This document shows positions 10,219 through 20,000 of a stretch of DNA of 64,000 nt, piece after piece. The stretch is from Chryseobacterium sp. MYb7 (GTDB lineage Bacteria; Bacteroidota; Bacteroidia; Flavobacteriales; Weeksellaceae). A program made the translations under genes and the position numbers. The stretch lies in contig NZ_PCOU01000005.1 in NCBI RefSeq assembly GCF_002979455.1, positions 1 through 64,000 on the forward strand, read 5' to 3'. The notes under the pieces are model-generated. The model had not been told where the DNA came from and did not search any database. It saw only the letters and a list, made by a program, of their open reading frames with translations. Position 1 is the first letter of the stretch, and each line of letters opens with the position of its first letter.

Positions 10219-11622
10219 ATGAGTCAATTCGATGTTACCGTAATAGGTTCTGGTCCCGGTGGTTATGTTGCTGCTATCCGTGCAGCACAATTAGGTTTCA
10301 AAACAGCAATTATTGAAAAATATTCAACTTTAGGCGGAACTTGTCTTAACGTTGGATGTATTCCGTCAAAAGCGCTTCTTGACAGCTCTGAACATTTCGA
10401 AAATGCAAAACACAATTTTGCAGGTCACGGAATCATCATCAATGAGCCACAAGCAGATATCGCAAGAATGATCGAGCGTAAAAACGAAGTGATCAAACAA
10501 AATACAGACGGAATCAGCTACCTGATGAACAAAAACCAGATTACTGTTTTTGAAGGGGTAGGAAGCTTCGAATCTGCTACTCAGATTAAAGTTACTAAAA
10601 ACGACGGTTCTTCTGAAACCATCGAATCTAAATATACAATCATTGCAACTGGTTCTAAACCATCTGCATTACCTTTCATCTCTTTAGACAAAGAAAGAGT
10701 GATTACCTCTACGGAAGCTTTAAACCTTAAAGAAATCCCTAAGCATTTAGTAGTAATCGGAGGTGGAGTTATCGGTCTTGAATTAGGTTCTGTATACCTA
10801 AGATTAGGCGCTCAGGTAACTGTTGTTGAATTTATGGATAAAATCATTCCTGGAATGGATGGAGCTTTAAGCAAAGAATTGACTAAAGTTCTTAAAAAAC
10901 AAGGAATGAAGTTTATGCTTTCTACTGCGGTTTCTGCTGTTGAAAGAAACGGAGATACTGTAAAGATCACAGCTAAAGATAAAAAAGGAGAAGAAGTAGT
11001 AGTAGAAGGAGATTACTGTTTAGTTTCTGTAGGTAGAAAACCTTATACAGATGGTCTTGGTCTTGAAAAAGCTGGTGTAGAGCTTGACGAAAGAGGAAGA
11101 GTGAAAGTAAACGATCACCTTCAGACTAATGTTGCTAATATCTATGCGATCGGTGACGTTATCAAAGGTGCGATGTTGGCTCACAAAGCTGAAGAAGAAG
11201 GAGTATTTGTTGCTGAAACATTAGCTGGACAAAAACCTCACATCAACTATAACCTTATCCCGGGAGTTGTTTATACATGGCCGGAAGTTGCTGGAGTTGG
11301 TAAAACTGAAGAGCAGTTAAAAGAAGAAGGGGTAGCTTACAAAGTAGGATCTTTCCCAATGAGAGCTTTAGGTAGAAGCCGTGCAAGTGGTGATATCGAT
11401 GGTCTTGTTAAGATTATTGCAGACGAAAAAACAGATGAAGTTTTAGGAATGCATATCATTGGAGCAAGAGCTGCTGACCTTATTGCTGAAGGAGTAATTG
11501 CTATGGAATTCCGCGCAAGTGCTGAAGATATTGCAAGAAGTTCTCATGCTCACCCAACATATGCAGAAGCTATCAAAGAAGCTGCATTAGATGCTACAGC
11601 AAAAAGACCTATTCATATGTAA
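10219..11622 (+). CDS. lpdA: Dihydrolipoyl dehydrogenase
   Basis: The E3 flavoprotein of 2-oxoacid dehydrogenase complexes, reoxidising dihydrolipoamide with NAD+. 467 residues, normal length. FAD-binding GSGPGGYVAAIRAAQLG at the N terminus, redox-active disulfide GGTCLNVGCIPSKALL, NAD-binding GGGVIGLELGSVY, second FAD motif NIYAIGDVIKGAMLAHKAEEEG, and the C-terminal His-Glu pair in HAHPTYAEAIKEA. Codon use is visibly more optimised than in the neighbours (many AAA, GGT, CTT codons), as expected of a highly expressed gene. Monocistronic, with its own promoter and terminator; no E1 or E2 gene is nearby. Confidence 0.97.
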   Translation: MSQFDVTVIGSGPGGYVAAIRAAQLGFKTAIIEKYSTLGGTCLNVGCIPSKALLDSSEHFENAKHNFAGHGIIINEPQADIARMIERKNEVIKQNTDGISYLMNKNQITVFEGVGSFESATQIKVTKNDGSSETIESKYTIIATGSKPSALPFISLDKERVITSTEALNLKEIPKHLVVIGGGVIGLELGSVYLRLGAQVTVVEFMDKIIPGMDGALSKELTKVLKKQGMKFMLSTAVSAVERNGDTVKITAKDKKGEEVVVEGDYCLVSVGRKPYTDGLGLEKAGVELDERGRVKVNDHLQTNVANIYAIGDVIKGAMLAHKAEEEGVFVAETLAGQKPHINYNLIPGVVYTWPEVAGVGKTEEQLKEEGVAYKVGSFPMRALGRSRASGDIDGLVKIIADEKTDEVLGMHIIGARAADLIAEGVIAMEFRASAEDIARSSHAHPTYAEAIKEAALDATAKRPIHM

Positions 11623-11655
11623 TATTTGATTAAAAAAATTAATCATTTAAATATA

Positions 11656-11689
11656 AAAAGGAGAAATCAATTTGGTTTCTCCTTTTTTT
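11656..11689 (+). terminator. Terminator of lpdA
   Basis: Hairpin with arms AAAAGGAGAAA and TTTCTCCTTTT and a short loop, followed by seven T. It lies 34 nt after the lpdA stop. Confidence 0.85.
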
Positions 11690-11726
11690 GGCATAAAAAT
11701 GGAGATGGTTTCTGAAAATTTCATAT

Positions 11727-12599
11727 ATGAAAAAGATTTTTATAAGTTGGATGCTTTTGGCAGGAATCAGCGCATTTGCGCAGGAGGCAGGGAAGGCAGG
11801 AGAATTATTGAAAAATGAAGCTTCAGCCACAGAAATGAAAGCTTCTAAAAGCCCGGATGAAGGAAATAAAAGTTTTGATCAGTCGAGATTAGGAAATACT
11901 ACCATTCCTCAAAGAAATGAAAATGGATTTGGGAATAGAATAAAAAATCCAAACTATCAATGGGACAGAAACTACGGTTATGCAGAAGTTTTTCTGAGAA
12001 TTCCTGAACAGGGCTTTTTTACCGTTGAAGTGGGTGATCAGATGATGGCAAACGGTTCCGGAAAATACAGGTTCTTTGATCTTTCCTCAGGAAGAATGCC
12101 CATTTCAATCTACGAGAATGGTTTTCTGATCTACAGAACAACTTTGAGGCTTCACAATAACAGTAGAATGGTACTTGATTTCTTCACCAATGAAGGTTTG
12201 TATCTTCTGGATTCTTATCCTCTTCAAAATCAGTATGGATTTAATGACTGGAATGATATCTGGAACAACCCTTACGGAAATCAATCCGGAGGCGGATATA
12301 ATAATGGAAATGCAATGGATACTCAATCTTTCCGCCACTTTTTTGATACGATGATGCAAAATGAAAGGTTTGATGATGGGAAAATCACCATGATTAATCA
12401 ACAGATGCGTGTTTCAATGTTTACTGCTGCACAAATAAGAGATTTGGTGAAATCAATTAGCTTTGATAATAATAAGTTGGCATTAGCTAAATCTATATAT
12501 CGTAACTGCGCAGACAAAGAACATTACTTTCTGGTGACTGATGCCTTTGATTTCGAAAGCAGCAAACGTGAACTCATGGAGTATATTTCGAAATTATAA
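11727..12599 (+). CDS. Secreted DUF4476-domain protein
   Basis: 290 residues. A signal peptide (MKKIFISWMLLAGISAFAQ) leads to a low-complexity linker, then a beta-rich region (YGYAEVFLRIPEQGFFTVEVGDQ...), an Asn/Gly-rich linker (GNQSGGGYNNGNAM), and a C-terminal helical DUF4476 domain of about 90 residues (from SFRHFFDTMMQNERFDDGK to the end, with repeated FD and C-DKEHY elements). DUF4476 is widespread in Bacteroidetes envelope proteins and has no known activity. It stands alone between the lpdA terminator and an interspersed repeat. Confidence 0.82.
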   Translation: MKKIFISWMLLAGISAFAQEAGKAGELLKNEASATEMKASKSPDEGNKSFDQSRLGNTTIPQRNENGFGNRIKNPNYQWDRNYGYAEVFLRIPEQGFFTVEVGDQMMANGSGKYRFFDLSSGRMPISIYENGFLIYRTTLRLHNNSRMVLDFFTNEGLYLLDSYPLQNQYGFNDWNDIWNNPYGNQSGGGYNNGNAMDTQSFRHFFDTMMQNERFDDGKITMINQQMRVSMFTAAQIRDLVKSISFDNNKLALAKSIYRNCADKEHYFLVTDAFDFESSKRELMEYISKL

Positions 12600-12648
12600 A
12601 TTATAATAGTTTTGCAATTATTTTAAATTTTGAGGAGTTATATATTCA

Positions 12649-12717
12649 ATAGGAACGGGCTTTAGCCCGTTTATTTTTTTATTATAAATCCACTGGCTTC
12701 AGCCAAAACTGATCTTT
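12649..12717. repeat. Interspersed palindromic repeat, copy A
   Basis: Contains a perfect hairpin (ACGGGCTTTAGCCCGT), a run of T, and then GGCTTCAGCCAAAAC. The same building blocks (CAATAGGA-CGGGCT and GGCTTTAGCCAAAAC) recur in copy B at 20314-20448. It probably belongs to a REP/MITE-like intergenic family and can also act as a terminator for the upstream DUF4476 gene. Confidence 0.65.
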
Positions 12718-12791
12718 TTAAAACTAAATATTTTTTATGGCTTTGCAACTTTTATAAAGTCTTCAAAAGAATTATAATCGTATTGACTAGG

Positions 12792-12819
12792 TTGGCATCT
12801 TCAAATTTCCGTACCTTTG
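12792..12819 (+). promoter_or_regulatory. Promoter of the CvfB-like gene
   Basis: TTG at 12792-12794, 17-nt spacer, TACCTTTG at 12812-12819. The start codon lies 20 nt further on, so the leader would be short. Confidence 0.6.
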
Positions 12820-12838
12820 TCAGCTAATTTTATCATCA

Positions 12839-13663
12839 ATGCAACTCGGAAAAACTCAAACTTTAACAATTTCAGAAAAAATTAATTCAGGATGGATCCT
12901 CGTAGATGAATCCGGTGAGAAAGCTTTTCTGCCTAAAATATTTATGCAGGACGAAAAAGAAATAGGAGAGGAAGTTGATGTTTTTGTCTATCAGGATGAT
13001 GATAAATTAAAAGCAACTACTGAAATTCCCTTGGCTGAAGTAGGAGAGTTTGCAGTAATGAGCTGTGTACAAAGCCTTCCAAGTGGAGCTTTTATGGATT
13101 GGGGAATCATTAAAGATTTATTTATCCCTTACAAACAGCAGAAAACTAAAATTATTGAAGGAAAAAGATATCTGGTCTATATTTATGTGGATGAAGATAT
13201 GGGATTGATTACAGGAACTACAAAGTTTAAGAGAAATCCTCAGTATACTGATCTTCCGTTTCAAAAAGGTGACAAAGTAGATTTGCTCATGATGAACGAA
13301 AGTGAACTGGGCTGGAATGTGATCATCAACAAGCAATATATAGGATTAATCTATGTTTCTGATGTTTTCAAAAAACTATATCCGTTATCAGAAGAAAAAG
13401 GATACATCAAAGCAATCCGTGAGGATGGAAAAATAGATATTTCTTTACAGCCGGAAGGTTTTGAAAATATTGATGAGTTCAAGAAGAAGATTCTGGACAA
13501 ATTGGAAGAAAACTATGGTCTTCTGTATGTATCAGATAAATCTTCTCCTGAAGAGATCAAGGATGAGCTGGGAATGAGCAAGAAGAACTTTAAAAAAGCA
13601 GTCGGAGGACTTTATAAAGATAAGATTATTGATATTTTAGAAGATAAAATAAAATTATTATAA
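12839..13663 (+). CDS. S1-like RNA-binding protein of the CvfB/YitL family
   Basis: 274 residues. Domain order fits CvfB: tandem S1-like OB folds (from LGKTQTLTISEKI; then GEFAVMSCVQSLPSGAFMDWGIIKDLFIPYKQQ; then GYIKAIREDGKIDISLQPEGF) followed by a winged-helix-like C terminus (SSPEEIKDELGMSKKNFKKAVGGLYKDKII). CvfB in staphylococci binds RNA and affects virulence gene expression; in Bacteroidetes the role is unknown. Cytoplasmic, single-gene unit with its own promoter and terminator. Confidence 0.88.
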   Translation: MQLGKTQTLTISEKINSGWILVDESGEKAFLPKIFMQDEKEIGEEVDVFVYQDDDKLKATTEIPLAEVGEFAVMSCVQSLPSGAFMDWGIIKDLFIPYKQQKTKIIEGKRYLVYIYVDEDMGLITGTTKFKRNPQYTDLPFQKGDKVDLLMMNESELGWNVIINKQYIGLIYVSDVFKKLYPLSEEKGYIKAIREDGKIDISLQPEGFENIDEFKKKILDKLEENYGLLYVSDKSSPEEIKDELGMSKKNFKKAVGGLYKDKIIDILEDKIKLL

Positions 13664-13667
13664 AATA

Positions 13668-13700
13668 AAAAACGAGCAGAAATTTCTGCTCGTTTTTTTT
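13668..13700 (+). terminator. Terminator of the CvfB-like gene
   Basis: Almost perfect palindrome AACGAGCAGAAATTTCTGCTCGTT flanked by A and T runs, ending in nine T; 5 nt after the stop codon. Confidence 0.9.
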
Positions 13701-13835
13701 TGTTACTCTCTGTTCTTCTTCGAAGTATCCCACTTAAATCTTATGCCACAAAAACTCTCTAATAACTCTTTTAGAGAAGATAATTCCCTGTTTTAAATAT
13801 TTCCTAGTCTAAATTTCAATTCAAAACATGATGGA

Positions 13836-13930
13836 TGTCATGACAATTATGTTTAATTTTTTTGTTTAACAATTTTGTCAAAAATAAATTTTACTATAAA
13901 TTTGCACAAATTTGTTTAACAAAAATGTCA
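13836..13930 (+). promoter_or_regulatory. Promoter and candidate operators of the efflux operon
   Basis: A promoter is visible as TTG (13875-13877), 19-nt spacer, TAAATTTG (13897-13904). It is bracketed by two near-identical 20-nt direct repeats, 13861-13880 and 13911-13930, exactly 50 bp apart. Each begins with TTTGTTTAACAA, which contains the palindrome TTGTT-T-AACAA, and ends in TGTCA. The second copy overlaps the start codon of the TetR gene (13925). A separate palindrome TGTCATGACA lies at 13836-13845. The arrangement fits autorepression by the adjacent TetR protein (inference). Confidence 0.65.
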
Positions 13931-14518
13931 AATCAAGCAAAAAAAGACCAAACACAGGAATTGATCAAGGAGACAGCGAAAAATTTGTTCTTTGTGAAAG
14001 GAAAATTTGATGCTACTACGCAGGAGATTGCAGATGAAGCTGGAGTGAATAGAACCCTTATTAATTATTATTTCCGTTCAAGAGATAAGCTTATCCAGAT
14101 CATCTTTGATGAAGCGCAAAGAGTAGAACAGGAAAAATCGAACATCATTCAGAATTCTGATCTGCCTTTTAAAGAAAAGATCAGCAAATTCATAGAAAGC
14201 AGCCTTTCTACAAGCCTTCAGTATCCGTATCTGGAAACGTATATCGTATCACAGATCAATAAGGGAACCTGCCATCAAAGAGAAATTGAAGAAAATATCC
14301 TGAACGAAATGTACAAGGATATCGAAAAAGAAATGGAATTGGGAAATATTGAGAAAATGGCACCTGTTCAGTTCATTCTGAATATGGTTTCGCTATTGGT
14401 GTTCCCAAGTGCCATAAGACCTTTATTTATGGAGAATTTATTAATTAATGATGAAGAATATGATCAGATTATTTCCGAACGAAAAGAGATTATTATCAAC
14501 ATGTTGTTCAAAAACTAA
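13925..14518 (+). CDS. TetR/AcrR family transcriptional regulator
   Basis: 197 residues from the ATG at 13925 (MSNQAKKDQTQELIKETA); the frame is open upstream but that stretch is the promoter and operator. The N-terminal helix-turn-helix is typical (AKNLFFVKGKFDATTQEIADEAGVNRTLINYYFRSRDKLIQIIFDE, roughly residues 15-60). The C-terminal ligand domain is helical and unassigned. It is the first gene of an operon with a TolC-type channel, an adaptor and an RND pump, so the likely role is ligand-responsive repression of its own efflux system. Confidence 0.92.
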   Translation: MSNQAKKDQTQELIKETAKNLFFVKGKFDATTQEIADEAGVNRTLINYYFRSRDKLIQIIFDEAQRVEQEKSNIIQNSDLPFKEKISKFIESSLSTSLQYPYLETYIVSQINKGTCHQREIEENILNEMYKDIEKEMELGNIEKMAPVQFILNMVSLLVFPSAIRPLFMENLLINDEEYDQIISERKEIIINMLFKN

Positions 14519-14607
14519 AAAAAACTAAAGTATTTCTACCAATGATTCGTCATTTAGAAATAAATAATGACTGAAAATTAAATAAAAAATAAACGAAGTA
14601 TAAAATT

Positions 14608-15960
14608 ATGAATAGAAAACGTATAACTGCTACAAAGCTAAAAATTGGGATAGCTTCAGCATTTATGATTTTCGGCTCTACATTGATGTCTGCCCAGCAG
14701 CAGGTTTCCCTGCAGGAAGCAATAAAACAGGCACTTCAAAATAAAGCAGAAGCTAAAAAAGCTGCTTTACAGATCAAAAAAGCCGAATATAAGATTGATG
14801 AAGCCAGAGCCGGTGCCCTTCCGCAGATCACTGCTACAGCCGGACTTACATACAATCCAATTATTCAGGAATCTTTGCTGGAATTTGGAGGAGAGAAAAT
14901 CAGAGCTCAGTTTGGACAACCTTGGGGTTCAACAGCTTCTGTACAACTTCAGCAGGCGATTTTTGATCAAAGAGTATTTACAGGACTTAAAGCTGCAAAA
15001 TCAACAAGAGAGTTTTATGTCCTGAATGCTGAATTAACCAATGAACAGATTATTGAAAATGTAGCAACAGCTTATTATCAGGTGTTTGTACAGGAGGAAA
15101 ATCTTAAAACGGTTACTGCCAGCTATGCCAACACTGAAAAAGTAAGAAATGTTATTAAAAGTTTGGTTGATAACGGTTTGGCAAAATCAATCGATTTAGA
15201 CAGAACAAATGTTCAGCTTACAAATATTGGTTCCAATAAACAGACTTTAATCAACTCTGTTGAACTTTCAAAAAATGCTTTGAAGTTTTATATGGGAATC
15301 CCGATTTCTACAGACATCGAACTTGAAGAAAAAGCGATTGAACCAAAACCTGAACTGATTGCGAGCAACGTAAATCTTAATAATCGTACAGAGATTAAAG
15401 TTTTAAATAAAAACAGGGAACTTTTGATGTTCAATAAAAAAGCAACCGAAGCTTATCTTTATCCATCAGTAAATCTTACTGCGAACTACGGATGGGGAGC
15501 AAACGGAGCAAAATTCCCGTTGACAAATGGTCTTAGTAACGGCGTTCTTTGGAGTGATTATTCAGCAATTGGTTTGAATGTAAATATTCCTATTTTCACA
15601 GGAGGTGCTACAAAAGCGAAGATTAATCAGGCAGAAATTGATATTCAGGATATAGATCAGGATATTCAGAAGACTCAGCTGAGCTTAGATCTTGATTATA
15701 AAAATGCAGTCACCAATATGGAAAATGCATTAATCAATATCGAAAGCATGAAAGATAATGTTGGATTGGCAGAAAGAGTTCAGAAAAATACTCAGTCCAA
15801 CTATCAGTATGGGTTAGCAACACTTACAGAAGTTCTGGATTCTGAAAATGCTTTGACACAGGCAAAACAGAACTATTCTAATGCATTGCTGGATTACAAA
15901 CAGGCAGAGATCAAGCTGATAAAAGCTAAGGGTGAACTAAACACACTACAAAACTTATAA
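14608..15960 (+). CDS. TolC-family outer-membrane efflux channel
   Basis: 450 residues with a signal peptide (about 30 residues, ending LMSAQ) and two repeated TolC-type helical-hairpin halves (first from VSLQEAIKQALQNKAEAKKAALQIKKAEYKIDEARA; second from NRTEIKVLNKNRELLMFNKKATEAYLYPSVNL). The end of the second half, YQYGLATLTEVLDSENALTQAKQNYSNALLDYKQAEIKL, is diagnostic. Forms the trimeric outer-membrane duct of a tripartite pump. It precedes the adaptor by 9 nt. Confidence 0.93.
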   Translation: MNRKRITATKLKIGIASAFMIFGSTLMSAQQQVSLQEAIKQALQNKAEAKKAALQIKKAEYKIDEARAGALPQITATAGLTYNPIIQESLLEFGGEKIRAQFGQPWGSTASVQLQQAIFDQRVFTGLKAAKSTREFYVLNAELTNEQIIENVATAYYQVFVQEENLKTVTASYANTEKVRNVIKSLVDNGLAKSIDLDRTNVQLTNIGSNKQTLINSVELSKNALKFYMGIPISTDIELEEKAIEPKPELIASNVNLNNRTEIKVLNKNRELLMFNKKATEAYLYPSVNLTANYGWGANGAKFPLTNGLSNGVLWSDYSAIGLNVNIPIFTGGATKAKINQAEIDIQDIDQDIQKTQLSLDLDYKNAVTNMENALINIESMKDNVGLAERVQKNTQSNYQYGLATLTEVLDSENALTQAKQNYSNALLDYKQAEIKLIKAKGELNTLQNL

Positions 15961-15969
15961 TAAACTAAA

Positions 15970-17031
15970 ATGAAAAAAACTTTAATATATATCATCGTAG
16001 CAGCAGTACTGGTAGGTTTAGCCGCTTACAAGATTGCAGGGAACAAAGAAAAGCAGACGCAGGAAGTAAAAGAAGTTGCCAAACAAGTAGATAAAATCAA
16101 CGTAAATATTGTAACTGTTACAAGAGAAAATATTGATACAGACTACTCAGCCAACGGAACTTTCATTCCTAAGCAGGAAATGAACCAGTCTTCTGAAATT
16201 GCCGGACGTATTGTAAGCGTTTTGGTAAAAGAAGGTTCAAGAGTAAGTGCAGGTCAGGTTTTAGCAACCATCAAGAGAGATGCTATCGAAGTAGATGTTA
16301 CACAGGCTCAGAATAATTTGCAGAATGCTATTATTGATAATCAGCGTTACGAAAATGCCTTCAAAACAGGAGGAGTTACGAAACAGCAGGTTGATAATTC
16401 AAGACTTCAACTGAAAAATGCACAGGCAGCTGTGAAAGCTCAGGGAGTAAGAGTGAATGATACCAGCATCCGTGCAGGAATCAGCGGAACAATCAATAAA
16501 AAGTTGGTAGAACCAGGAACCGTTGTTTCGGTAGGAACTTCTATGTTTGAGATTGTTAATATCAACAGCTTAAAATTATCTGTTTTAGTAGATGAAAGCC
16601 AGATCGGGAAAATCCAGTTAGGTCAGGAAGTTCCGATTAAAGTAAACGTTTTGCCGGAAGACTCTTTTGTAGGTAGAATTACTTTCATTGCTCCTAAAAG
16701 TGATGCTTCTTTGAATTTCCCTGTGGAAATTGAAGTTCAGAACAGAGGAAACCTAAAAGCGGGTATGTATGCAACTGCTAAATTCAGTACAAATAACGGT
16801 GCAGAAACTCAGAATATGCTGACAGTTCCTGCAGAAGCATTTGTAAACGGAGTAAGCTCAGGACAATTATTCGTTGTTCAGAATGGTGTTGCTAAATTGA
16901 TCAAAGTAACCATCGGAAAAGTTTACGGAGATAAAGTTCAGGTTCTAAGTGGATTGAATGGAGGAGAACAGGTAGTAACCAGCGGACAGATCAACCTGGA
17001 TAATGGATCTAAAGTGAATATTATAAAGTAG
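15970..17031 (+). CDS. RND efflux periplasmic adaptor (membrane fusion protein)
   Basis: 353 residues with an N-terminal membrane anchor (KTLIYIIVAAVLVGLAAYKIAG). The two lipoyl half-motifs (QSSEIAGRIVSVLVKEGSRVSAGQVLATI and RVNDTSIRAGISGTINKKLVEPGTVVSVGTSMFEI) flank a very short coiled-coil hairpin (VDVTQAQNNLQ...KNAQAAVKAQGVR), then a beta-barrel and a membrane-proximal domain. Links the RND pump to the TolC channel. The anchor has no lipobox Cys, so it is held by a transmembrane helix or exported as a soluble protein. The pump gene starts 7 nt later. Confidence 0.92.
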   Translation: MKKTLIYIIVAAVLVGLAAYKIAGNKEKQTQEVKEVAKQVDKINVNIVTVTRENIDTDYSANGTFIPKQEMNQSSEIAGRIVSVLVKEGSRVSAGQVLATIKRDAIEVDVTQAQNNLQNAIIDNQRYENAFKTGGVTKQQVDNSRLQLKNAQAAVKAQGVRVNDTSIRAGISGTINKKLVEPGTVVSVGTSMFEIVNINSLKLSVLVDESQIGKIQLGQEVPIKVNVLPEDSFVGRITFIAPKSDASLNFPVEIEVQNRGNLKAGMYATAKFSTNNGAETQNMLTVPAEAFVNGVSSGQLFVVQNGVAKLIKVTIGKVYGDKVQVLSGLNGGEQVVTSGQINLDNGSKVNIIK

Positions 17032-17038
17032 CAGACCC

Positions 17039-20000
17039 ATGAAGTTAGCAGAAATATCCATTAAAAGACCCTCGCTGGTAATTGTATTATTTACAATTCT
17101 GACGTTGGGAGGTATCCTGAGTTATACGCTCATGGGATACGAATTGATTCCGAAGTTTGAAACCAACATGGTAACTATTTCTACGGTATATCCGGGAGCT
17201 TCACCAGCAGAGGTGGAAACATCCGTGACCCGAAAGATTGAAGATGCAGTAGGTTCCCTGGAAAACGTAAAAAAAGTAGAATCTTCTTCATATGAGAGTC
17301 TATCTGTAATCATGGTTCAGCTGAACGATGGTGCCGACGTAGACTACGCTTTGAACGATGCTCAGAGAAAGGTAAATGCTATTCTTGCTGACCTTCCGGA
17401 CGACGTGAAAGCTCCCTCTCTGAACAAGTTCTCTTTAGATGATCTACCGATTATCACGATGAGTATTTCATCTGATAAACTAAACAGTAAGGACCTTTAT
17501 GACTTATTGGATAAAAAGATTGAACCTATTTTCTCTCGTGTAAACGGTGTTGCTCAGGTAGACCTTGTAGGTGGACAGGAGAGAGAAATTCAGGTGAATC
17601 TTGATGAGAAAAAATTGCAGGGGTATGGACTTTCTATTGGAGACGTACAGCAAGCAATCCTTTCATCAAACCTTGATTTCCCTACAGGAAGTTTGAAAAC
17701 GAGAACTACAAAATCTACAATCAGACTTTCAGGAAAATATAAATCTACTGAGGAAATGAACAACCTTGTCGTTTCCAATAAAAATGGAGCTCAGGTACGT
17801 TTATCTGATATTGCAACTGTTTTCGACTCTCAGAAAGATGTGGAAAAGGTAGCGAGATTCAACCAGTTTCCTACCATTTTGATGCAGGTTAAAAAACAAT
17901 CTGATGCAAATGCGGTATCAGTATCGGAAAGTGTTCAGAAAACAATTAAAACTGTAGAAGAAGCCTATAAAGTTCAGGGAGTAAAAGTAAAAATCGTAAA
18001 CGATACTACAGAATTTACCCTTGAATCAGCCAACCACGTTATTTTCGACTTATTCTTAGCGATTATCCTCGTGGCGATTGTGATGTTGTTATTCCTTCAC
18101 AGTATCAGAAACGCTTTCATCGTAATGGTTTCTATCCCGGCTTCATTGGTGGCAGCGTTCATCGGAATGAATTTAATGGGATATACTTTGAACCTGATGA
18201 GCTTACTGGGGCTATCGCTTGTGGTAGGTATCCTGGTAGATGACGCGATTGTTGTACTTGAAAACATTTACCGTCACATGGAGATGGGTAAAAGCAAAAT
18301 CAGAGCAGCGTATGACGGAGCTTCAGAGATCGGATTTACCGTTGCTGCGATTACATTGGTAATTGTAGTGGTATTCTTACCGATTGCGATGAGTTCTGGT
18401 CTTGTAGCAAACATTTTGGCTCAGTTCTGCGTCACGGTAGTTATTGCCACCTTATTATCACTATTGGCTTCATTTACCATCATCCCTTGGTTATCATCAA
18501 GATTCGGTAAACTGGAACATTTAACAGGTAAAAACTGGTTTGAGAAATTCATTCTTTGGTTTGAAGGATTAATTGACAAGTTTACACACTGGATCACAGG
18601 TATCCTTGAATGGTGTCTGAAAACAACCTTAAGAAGAATTTCAACAGTAGTGATCACATTTATTGTTTTAATCAGTTCATTCATGCTGGTAGCATTCGGA
18701 TTCATTGGAGGTGAATTCTTCCCGCCAATTGACCGTGGTCAGTTCTTAGTACAAATGGAATTGTCAAAAGATGCAACCGTTGAAAAGACAAACCAATTAA
18801 CATTAGATGTTGAAAAGTTTTTAAGAAATGATAAAGATGTTGTAGACCTTATTACAACAGTTGGACAGCAATCTACAGGTTTTGGAGGTGCACAGGCAAC
18901 TACTTACCAGTCTGAGGTTCAGGTGAACTTAACGGACAAATCTGAACGTTCTGAAAGTACCAATATTAAAGCTGCAAAAATAAAAAGACAGCTGGAAGAG
19001 AAATTCACAGGAGTTGAGTTTAAAACGGCTCCAATCGGTATCATGGGTGCTGAAAATGCTCCAATTGAAATGGTTGTAACAGGACCTGATAACGAAACAG
19101 CAGTAAAAGAAGCAACCAGAATCTTAGAACTATTGAAAAAAGTTCCTGGAGCGGTAGATGCCGAATTATCAACAGATACAGGTAGCCCGGAAGTTCAGGT
19201 AAGCATTGACAGAGATAAAATGTCTTCTCTAGGCTTAAATCTTTCAAGTGTAGGACAGACAATGCAGACTGCATTCAACGGGAATACAGATGGGAAATTC
19301 AGAGCCGGAGAATATGAATATGATATCAATATCCGTTTCGGAGATGTCAATAGACAATCTATTGATGATGTGAAAAACCTTATGTTTACAAACCCTCAGG
19401 GGCAGCAGGTTCGTCTAAGCCAGTTTGCTGATGTAAAAATGGGTTCAGGGCCAAGTTTGCTTGAACGTAGAGATAAATCTCCTTCGGTAAAAGTAAGAGC
19501 TAAAGCAGTAGGTAGACCGGTAGGGGATGTTGCTAATGAATGGGCAGATCAGTTCATGAAGAGCACCAAAAAACCTGTAGGAGTAGAGTATATCTGGAGT
19601 GGAGATATGGAAAACCAGCAGGAAGGTTTCGGTACGTTAGGAATCGCATTATTAGCGGCTATCGTATTGGTATACCTGGTAATGGTTTCACTATATGACA
19701 GTTTTGTATATCCGTTTGTGGTATTGTTCTCAATTCCGTTAGCGATGATTGGGGTAATGGTAATCCTTGCCTTAACTGCCAACTCACTGAACATCTTCAC
19801 CATGCTAGGGATGATCATGTTGATTGGTTTGGTAGCCAAGAATGCGATCCTTATCGTGGACTTTACGAATGCAAGAAAAGCAGCAGGAGCAAACACTCAC
19901 GATGCATTAGTACAGGCTAACCATGCCCGTCTTCGTCCGATCCTGATGACAACCATTGCGATGATCTTCGGTATGTTACCGATCGCATTGGCAACAGGTG

